A stretch of 17,197 nucleotides of DNA from Bacillota bacterium (GTDB lineage Bacteria > Bacillota > Clostridia > Acetivibrionales > Acetivibrionaceae), in NCBI GenBank assembly GCA_023421115.1, contig JAEZUI010000059.1:1-17197 (forward strand). Reading direction: 5' to 3'. Under the pieces are notes generated by a model. It was not told the DNA's origin. It did no database searches and saw nothing but the letters and a program-made list of their open reading frames with translations. The translations under genes were made by a program, and so were the position numbers. Shown here piece after piece: positions 13,233-17,197 of the stretch. How positions within the stretch are numbered: position 1 is the stretch's first letter; every line of letters starts with the position of its first letter.

Positions 13233-14774
13233 ATGGGGAAAAAGTCATTTGTAGGAAGCGCAATAGTTTTAATGATTGCAGGTTTTGTGGTAAAAATATT
13301 AGGTTTTGTATATAGAATATATCTTTCAAACCTTATCGGAGCAGAAGGAATGGGGCTTTTTCAGCTGATTTCACCCATATACTCCCTGGTCATTCTTACT
13401 TTAACCTCAGGTATATCAATTGCTGTTTCAAAAATGGTTGCTGAGCAAATGGCAAAAAATCATTCGGTAAATTTAAAACGTATTACTTCATGTGCATTAT
13501 TTATAGTAATTTTATCAGGAATAGCTGTTTCGGTTCTTATGTTTGTATTTATTGACCCCATTGTAAATGTTATCTTAAAAGACTCGAGAACATATTATGC
13601 AATGCTTCTTATGATTCCATGTATACCAGTTGTGGCTGCAGCTTCTGCATTAAAGGGTTATTTTTACGGTATACAGGATGTAGTACCAACAGCATTTTCA
13701 CAAATAGCTGAACAGGTGGTAAGAATAACACTTGTCATAACTATGGCAGGATATTTCTTAAATATTGGTTTGGAATACGCATGCGCACTGGCAACCCTAG
13801 GTATGGCCGTTGGTGAAATATCCAACCTAGGGGTACTTTTGGCAGTATATAAGCTGAAGAAAAATAAAGATTGCAACACCAACCAAAGAGGGTTTATGAG
13901 GAAAAGGTATATAGTACGAGATTTAGTGAAGGTATCTACTCCTATTTCATTCAACAGATTGATAACATCAATAATGGCAGCGATAGAAATGATTTTGATA
14001 CCTAGAATGCTATTAGCTGGAGGGTTAAATTACCAAAGCAGCATGGAGGAGTTTGGAAAACTTATGGGAATGGCAATGCCCCTGGTTTTTTTCCCTTCAT
14101 TGGTAACTTCATCTTTGGCTACCACTCTTGTACCCGCAATTTCAGAGGCTATGTCAATTAAAAGCTATAGAACCGTAAATTACAGAATGTCGATGTCAAT
14201 TCAATTGAGCGCAATTCTCGGATTCATATTTACAGCTATATTTATAGTTTTCCCTAATGAGATAGGTGATATGCTTTATAGAAAGGAAAATATAGGTGAA
14301 GTATTGTATTTATTATCTTTTACCAGTGTATTTATCTATCTTCAGCAAACACTACTCGGAATAATGAATGGTCTTGGAAAACAAGGCATTTCTTTGAGAA
14401 ATTCAATGGTAGGATATGTTATAAGAATCGCTTTTGTTATATACTTGATTCCGGTATATGGGATTAAAGGTTATATTATGGGAATGGTTGTGAGTTCTGC
14501 CGTTGTTTGTGCTCTAAACTTAGGGACGGTAGTAAAGACTACGGGTATGGTTCTAGATATAAGAAATTGGCTGATTAAACCCGGAATTATAGGAGTAATA
14601 ATGTTCGCTATAGGTAGATATGTTTATTACTTTTTCACAATATTTAAATTAAGTACGGTACTAACAATTCTTATGGCGGTATTTGGTAATGTTCTTATAG
14701 CTTTCATATTGCTGTTTGTATTTGGTGTGCTCGATAAAAAAGAGATGATAAAGCTTATTGGTATTAGAAATTAG
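13233..14774 (+). CDS. spoVB: Stage V sporulation protein B-type lipid flippase (MOP/MATE superfamily)
   Basis: A 513-aa polytopic membrane protein with about 14 hydrophobic segments, the usual length for SpoVB (518 aa in B. subtilis). The N-terminus GSAIVLMIAGFVVKILGFVYRI and the segments LTLTSGISIAVSKMVAE, ALKGYFYGIQDVVPTAFSQIAEQVVRI, FPSLVTSSLATTLVPAISEAM and LQQTLLGIMNGLGKQG follow the SpoVB/polysaccharide-flippase family. Members of this family include the lipid II flippases MurJ and Wzx; SpoVB is needed for spore cortex synthesis and is thought to flip cortex lipid II. AGGAG lies 7 nt before the ATG. It is a single-gene unit, divergent from the NlpC/P60 gene. Paralogues with vegetative roles exist in Clostridia, so a vegetative flippase cannot be excluded. 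Confidence 0.88.
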   Translation: MGKKSFVGSAIVLMIAGFVVKILGFVYRIYLSNLIGAEGMGLFQLISPIYSLVILTLTSGISIAVSKMVAEQMAKNHSVNLKRITSCALFIVILSGIAVSVLMFVFIDPIVNVILKDSRTYYAMLLMIPCIPVVAAASALKGYFYGIQDVVPTAFSQIAEQVVRITLVITMAGYFLNIGLEYACALATLGMAVGEISNLGVLLAVYKLKKNKDCNTNQRGFMRKRYIVRDLVKVSTPISFNRLITSIMAAIEMILIPRMLLAGGLNYQSSMEEFGKLMGMAMPLVFFPSLVTSSLATTLVPAISEAMSIKSYRTVNYRMSMSIQLSAILGFIFTAIFIVFPNEIGDMLYRKENIGEVLYLLSFTSVFIYLQQTLLGIMNGLGKQGISLRNSMVGYVIRIAFVIYLIPVYGIKGYIMGMVVSSAVVCALNLGTVVKTTGMVLDIRNWLIKPGIIGVIMFAIGRYVYYFFTIFKLSTVLTILMAVFGNVLIAFILLFVFGVLDKKEMIKLIGIRN

Positions 14775-14868
14775 CAATGTCAAAAGACACTATAGTATTT
14801 GGCATGCACACTTAGATTATGCATTTCATAAGCTAATTAGGAACGATTAAAATATAAGTTACAACTCT

Positions 14869-14940
14869 GGGATAACGAAAAAACTTGATTTTATAATGTT
14901 TTCACAATATGAGAATAGGAAGTTATTTTTTCGTTATCCC
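14869..14940. repeat. 72-nt element with 15-bp perfect inverted ends
   Basis: GGGATAACGAAAAAA (14869-14883) is perfectly repeated in inverse orientation as TTTTTTCGTTATCCC (14926-14940) around a 42-nt AT-rich centre. It lies ~95 nt after spoVB. It could act as a bidirectional terminator-like hairpin or be a small inverted-repeat element; the large loop argues against an ordinary terminator. Confidence 0.6.
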
Positions 14941-15004
14941 TTAGCATAGAAATCTTTTGAAAATTTGAAATAACAGTAGATAAATAATATTAATCGATAT
15001 TAAT

Positions 15005-15021
15005 GGTCAAAGATGGTCAAA
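15005..15021 (+). promoter_or_regulatory. CtsR operator 1
   Basis: GGTCAAAGATGGTCAAA is two perfect heptads GGTCAAA spaced by three bases, the consensus architecture for the heat-shock repressor CtsR. It lies just upstream of the hsp20 -35 element. Confidence 0.88.
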
Positions 15022-15029
15022 ATCAAATT

Positions 15030-15059
15030 TTGAAATTTGGCATATGGATATGGTATAAA
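15030..15059 (+). promoter_or_regulatory. hsp20 promoter
   Basis: TTGAAA (15030-15035) and TATAAA (15054-15059) are separated by 18 nt. The promoter lies between the two CtsR operators, consistent with repression at normal temperature. Confidence 0.65.
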
Positions 15060-15069
15060 TATATTGTAA

Positions 15070-15086
15070 GGTCAAAGAAAGTCAAA
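15070..15086 (+). promoter_or_regulatory. CtsR operator 2
   Basis: GGTCAAAGAAAGTCAAA matches the CtsR consensus (two heptads, three-base spacer; one base differs in the second heptad). It covers the expected transcription start of hsp20. Confidence 0.88.
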
Positions 15087-15117
15087 GTTTAAAACAAAAT
15101 TGATGGAGGTGTTTTAT

Positions 15118-15573
15118 ATGTTTGGACTTACGCTATATAATAGAAAAAATAATGGTATTTCGACAAGAGGAGATGTTTGGGATGTTAGCAGAAGTATTTT
15201 TGAAGATTTTTTCAATGACTCGTTTTTTAAAGGAACGTTTCTTCCGACAACCGAAATTAGAGCCGATATTCGTGAGAACGAAAAGGAATATGTATTAGAT
15301 ATCGAGATGCCTGGAATTAAAAAGGAAGATATAAAACTTGATTTAAGAGATGATGTTCTTACAGTTTCCGTTGACCGTAATGAGGAAGTAAATGAGGAAA
15401 AAGGAAACTATATAAGAAAAGAACGTAGATATGGATCTTTAAGTAGAAGCTTCTATGTTGAGAATATCAAGCATGAGGACGTAAAAGCTAAGTATACAGA
15501 TGGTATTCTAACGGTTACACTTCCTAAAGAAAAGGAAAATAGAAATAATACACATAAAATTGATATTCAATAA
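15118..15573 (+). CDS. hsp20: Small heat shock protein, Hsp20/alpha-crystallin family
   Basis: A 151-aa cytosolic ATP-independent holdase that binds unfolding proteins and hands them to DnaK/ClpB. The alpha-crystallin domain spans residues ~43-140: TEIRADIRENEKEYVLDIEMPGIKKEDIKLDL, then the family signature LTVSVDRNEE, YGSLSRSFYVENIKHEDVKAKYTDGILTVTLPK. The N-terminal arm is short, with DVWDVSRSIFEDFFNDSFF. The C-terminus lacks a clear IxI motif beyond IDI. ATG 15118 has GGAGGT 7 nt upstream; earlier in-frame starts (TTG 15100, ATG 15103) overlap or precede that ribosome binding site. Two CtsR operators flank the promoter, so induction by heat through loss of CtsR is expected. Confidence 0.95.
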   Translation: MFGLTLYNRKNNGISTRGDVWDVSRSIFEDFFNDSFFKGTFLPTTEIRADIRENEKEYVLDIEMPGIKKEDIKLDLRDDVLTVSVDRNEEVNEEKGNYIRKERRYGSLSRSFYVENIKHEDVKAKYTDGILTVTLPKEKENRNNTHKIDIQ

Positions 15574-15613
15574 AGCAATTTTTATATAATACTTATGTAA
15601 CATAAACTTAACA

Positions 15614-15665
15614 TTTTTCGAAGTTTGGATGGAGCTTAAAATTCATCTAAGCTTCGAATTTTTAT
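15614..15665 (+). terminator. Terminator of hsp20
   Basis: TTCGAAG (15617-15623) pairs with CTTCGAA (15652-15658), and the inner TTGGATG pairs with CATCTAA (one G-U). T-rich sequence (TTTTTATTTT) follows. Confidence 0.8.
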
Positions 15666-15762
15666 TTTGTGTATATTTATATTTTTGTAATACTTTCCGA
15701 ATTTTTGAATATATATAGTGTGCACTAATTTTTAAGGCAATGTTAAATTTTAATTACATGTA

Positions 15763-15791
15763 TTGAGAATAATGGGAATTTATAGTACAAT
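15763..15791 (+). promoter_or_regulatory. Promoter of the Spo0E-like gene
   Basis: TTGAGA (15763-15768) and TACAAT (15786-15791) are separated by 17 nt, about 50 nt upstream of the start codon. Confidence 0.55.
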
Positions 15792-15843
15792 ATTTTTATA
15801 TCACTATTATTTGGGGGAGTATAGTTTGAGAGGAGGGTTATGA

Positions 15844-16020
15844 ATGAATAATTTCACACAGAAGTTAAAAATGGAGATTGTTGAGAAAAACTCACTACTT
15901 AATTCCTTCGACCTAAACTATGACTCTAACAGGGAACGTGCAGAAAGTGTCAAAGTTCAGTTGGATAGCCTTCTTTATCAGTATTATAAGACACTTAGAT
16001 ACGCTGATGAGGAAGTGTAG
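15844..16020 (+). CDS. Spo0E-like small protein (putative Spo0A~P phosphatase)
   Basis: A 58-aa protein encoded between hsp20 and the minus-strand genes. ATG 15844 is 6 nt after an AGGAGGG ribosome binding site; the overlapping ATG at 15840 stops after three codons. The C-terminal half, ERAESVKVQLDSLLYQYYK (residues ~31-49), carries the pattern S-x3-LD-x-L-(I/L)-x2-Y typical of the Spo0E family, two-helix proteins of 45-85 aa that dephosphorylate Spo0A~P and delay sporulation. The N-terminal helix (QKLKMEIVEKNSLLNSF) fits the expected coiled hairpin. The family is highly divergent and the match rests mainly on size and this motif. It has its own promoter and a following hairpin. Confidence 0.55.
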   Translation: MNNFTQKLKMEIVEKNSLLNSFDLNYDSNRERAESVKVQLDSLLYQYYKTLRYADEEV

Positions 16021-16089
16021 AAAAAGGAGAGTTTGCATCATAGTAGACATAGGAGAGTGTAGGATGCACAAAAATATTTACATCAGACT

Positions 16090-16124
16090 AAGGGCCGGAA
16101 AGAACATATTGTTCTGCCGGCCTT
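16090..16124 (+). terminator. Hairpin after the Spo0E-like gene
   Basis: GGCCGG (16093-16098) pairs with CCGGCC (16117-16122) and AGAACA (16101-16106) with TGTTCT (16110-16115), loop TAT. It is GC-rich and stable but is followed by TTCTACAT rather than a T run, so termination may be partial. Confidence 0.6.
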
Positions 16125-16182
16125 CTACATAGGCAAAAATATTGTCCATTAAAGATAAACAGCTTTTGTCCAGGTTATCGGA

Positions 16183-16629
16183 TTATTCTTTTTCGTAGTG
16201 CATTAATTTAGCCTTGAAGTCTCCCCACAAGTCTTTTATGAGCACGCCAAGTACATATCTGTGCCAGATTTCTCTCTGCCTGCTTGGTGGAAGGATGCTG
16301 TTTCCAACGTCACTTAATGGTCGGTTCATATCCCACTTTACATATTCTATATTTGCTCTTGTCAAAATTTTTGTTATGCTTTCATATACATATTCCCGGA
16401 CTTCTTTTCTTGACAAATCCAGTACATACTGATTGCGACTTAGTGACCCAACTCTCCCCTCAATATGTATGCACCAATCAGGGTGTGCCCTGTAAAGGTC
16501 TGAATCTGGTGAAATCATTTCCGGCTCAAACCAGATTCCGAATTTCAGTCCTAGCTTATTAACTTCATCTACTAAATAGTATTTTTGATTACGAGAAGTT
16601 AGACGATGTAGAAAAGTACCTGTAATCAA
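16183..16629 (-). pseudogene. Internal fragment of a GH36 alpha-galactosidase
   Basis: The minus-strand frame contains about 112 residues (16578 down to 16243) of a glycoside hydrolase family 36 catalytic barrel: YLVDEVNKLGLKFGIWFEPEM, SPDSDLYRAHPDWCIH, LDLSRKEVREYVYESI, then YVKWDMNR and LPPSRQREIWHRYVLGV. D100 in KWDMN corresponds to the catalytic nucleophile. Full-length enzymes have about 700 residues or more. Here the N-terminal beta-sandwich, the first barrel strands, the acid/base region and the C-terminus are missing. Before residue 18 and after residue 129 the frame continues with unrelated sequence (ending LIKDLWGDFKAKLMHYEKE). There is no ribosome binding site or normal start. It is most likely a relic left by deletion or recombination and should be inactive. 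Confidence 0.85.
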
Positions 16630-16677
16630 CTAGATGGAAGGTCGCTGTTGGTTGACTCAAGGGTGGTTAGTCTTGCA

Positions 16678-16705
16678 AAAAGCAGACCTTATTGTGTCTG
16701 CTTTT
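16678..16705. terminator. Terminator of the minus-strand gene at the window end
   Basis: AAAAGCAGAC (16678-16687) pairs perfectly with GTCTGCTTTT (16696-16705) around an 8-nt loop. On the minus strand it lies ~40 nt after the stop at 16744 and ends in TTTTT; it also works in the other direction. Confidence 0.85.
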
Positions 16706-16743
16706 CACTTTTAGAATCACCTTATCTAATTATAGCATTCTGG

Positions 16744-17197
16744 TCATCGTAAATTGGGATAGTATTCTTTACCATAGTTCATTTCGCGGGCATTTTTTCT
16801 GTCATAATTATAGAGGCTGGTCATAGAATTTTTGACAGACCAAACAACATTGGCGGTGTTCTGCTGAGTGAAAGTCCGTTGATACTGGCCGTCAACTTTT
16901 GTCCAATTATAGGGGGTGTTTGAAGTGTCTAGGTGGCACATAAAGCGTAACACATCAAATTTGTAGGGGTCACTAATCCAGAATAGATCTCTCTTCCAAC
17001 CACTGTTCTCAACTGTATTTCTAAAGCTTCTTGACGATATGGAGGGCATTTTTTCTCGTCCATTGTACACAAATGCTCGGATTTCTCTTGTGTCGCTTCC
17101 GGAATTAAATGATGCAGAAGTAGAACTTGTATCGGAATATGTTTTAACTGTAGGAATCCCAAACTCGTCTATTGTTGTGCTTTTGTAATAATACCTA
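16744..17197 (-). CDS. Unrecognised protein, C-terminal part (runs off the window)
   Basis: A minus-strand frame is open from the window edge to the stop at 16744-16746, giving at least 150 residues. I do not recognise it. The visible part is rich in Ser, Thr, Asn, Tyr and Trp, has no membrane segment and no Cys cluster (one Cys), and contains segments such as SFNSGSDTREIRAFVYNGREK, WKRDLFWISDPYKFDVLRFMCHLD and NVVWSVKNSMTSLYNYDRKN. The composition would suit a secreted or surface protein, but the N-terminus is outside the window. The in-frame ATG at 17068-17070 has no ribosome binding site and the frame extends well above it, so it is internal. A terminator follows the stop codon. Confidence 0.6.
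   Translation of the reverse strand, partial: RYYYKSTTIDEFGIPTVKTYSDTSSTSASFNSGSDTREIRAFVYNGREKMPSISSRSFRNTVENSGWKRDLFWISDPYKFDVLRFMCHLDTSNTPYNWTKVDGQYQRTFTQQNTANVVWSVKNSMTSLYNYDRKNAREMNYGKEYYPNLR

Noticed and set aside
15920..16132. 70-codon plus-strand frame overlapping the Spo0E-like gene
   Set aside because: Out of frame with the 58-aa gene, lacks a ribosome binding site and reads into the hairpin at 16090-16124.
16214..16562. Plus-strand frames opposite the alpha-galactosidase fragment
   Set aside because: The minus strand has unmistakable GH36 motifs; these are antisense frames.
16929..17162. Second minus-strand frame overlapping the gene at the window end
   Set aside because: The other frame is open to the window edge and is followed by a stop and terminator in the right place; this one is an overlap artefact.

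Overview
The window looks like chromosome from a low-GC, spore-forming anaerobe of the Clostridia. Cellulolytic Acetivibrio/Ruminiclostridium-type species are my best guess, but this is inference from gene content and not a match. It carries spoIIE, a spoVB-type flippase gene, a Spo0E-like gene, CtsR operators, a c-di-AMP (ydaO/yuaA) riboswitch on an NlpC/P60 gene and Firmicute-type ribosome binding sites. Intergenic DNA is AT-rich and generous.

Layout. Positions 1-123 are the last 40 codons of a ClpB-type chaperone. Then comes the first copy of a ~200-nt folded repeat (229-431), an orphan YhdJ-type DNA methyltransferase with its own sigma-A promoter (665-1468), and a closely following DUF362/ferredoxin gene (1516-2700). 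A promoter drives tRNA-Met, tRNA-Glu and tRNA-Val (2868-3109), closed by a hairpin. A second copy of the folded repeat (3342-3540) follows. The upstream region of spoIIE holds two DnaA-box-like sites and a promoter with a 21-bp spacer. spoIIE (3905-6307) is followed by a small tail-anchored-looking protein, a Yip1-like membrane protein with a long structured leader, and tRNA-Arg(CCG).

The middle contains a PilZ-like protein (8061-8486), dusB (8990-9964), an isolated pilM (10158-11261) and an acyl-CoA thioesterase (11355-11888). On the minus strand, a secreted NlpC/P60 endopeptidase (12031-12693) has a ~290-nt leader with a promoter, two mutually exclusive hairpins and a c-di-AMP riboswitch. 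The right part has spoVB (13233-14774), a 72-nt perfect-stem inverted repeat, hsp20 between two CtsR operators (15118-15573) and a 58-aa Spo0E-like protein (15844-16020). On the minus strand follow an internal fragment of a GH36 alpha-galactosidase and the C-terminal end of an unrecognised protein running off the window.

Together this is mostly housekeeping and sporulation DNA: sigma-F activation (spoIIE), cortex/envelope precursor export (spoVB), Spo0A~P tuning (Spo0E-like), heat-shock control (CtsR) and cell-wall hydrolysis linked to c-di-AMP. I see no defence island, CRISPR array or intact mobile element. The most unusual item is the two-copy repeat: its arms differ between copies by compensating base changes, which points to selection on a folded RNA (or DNA) rather than on a protein.
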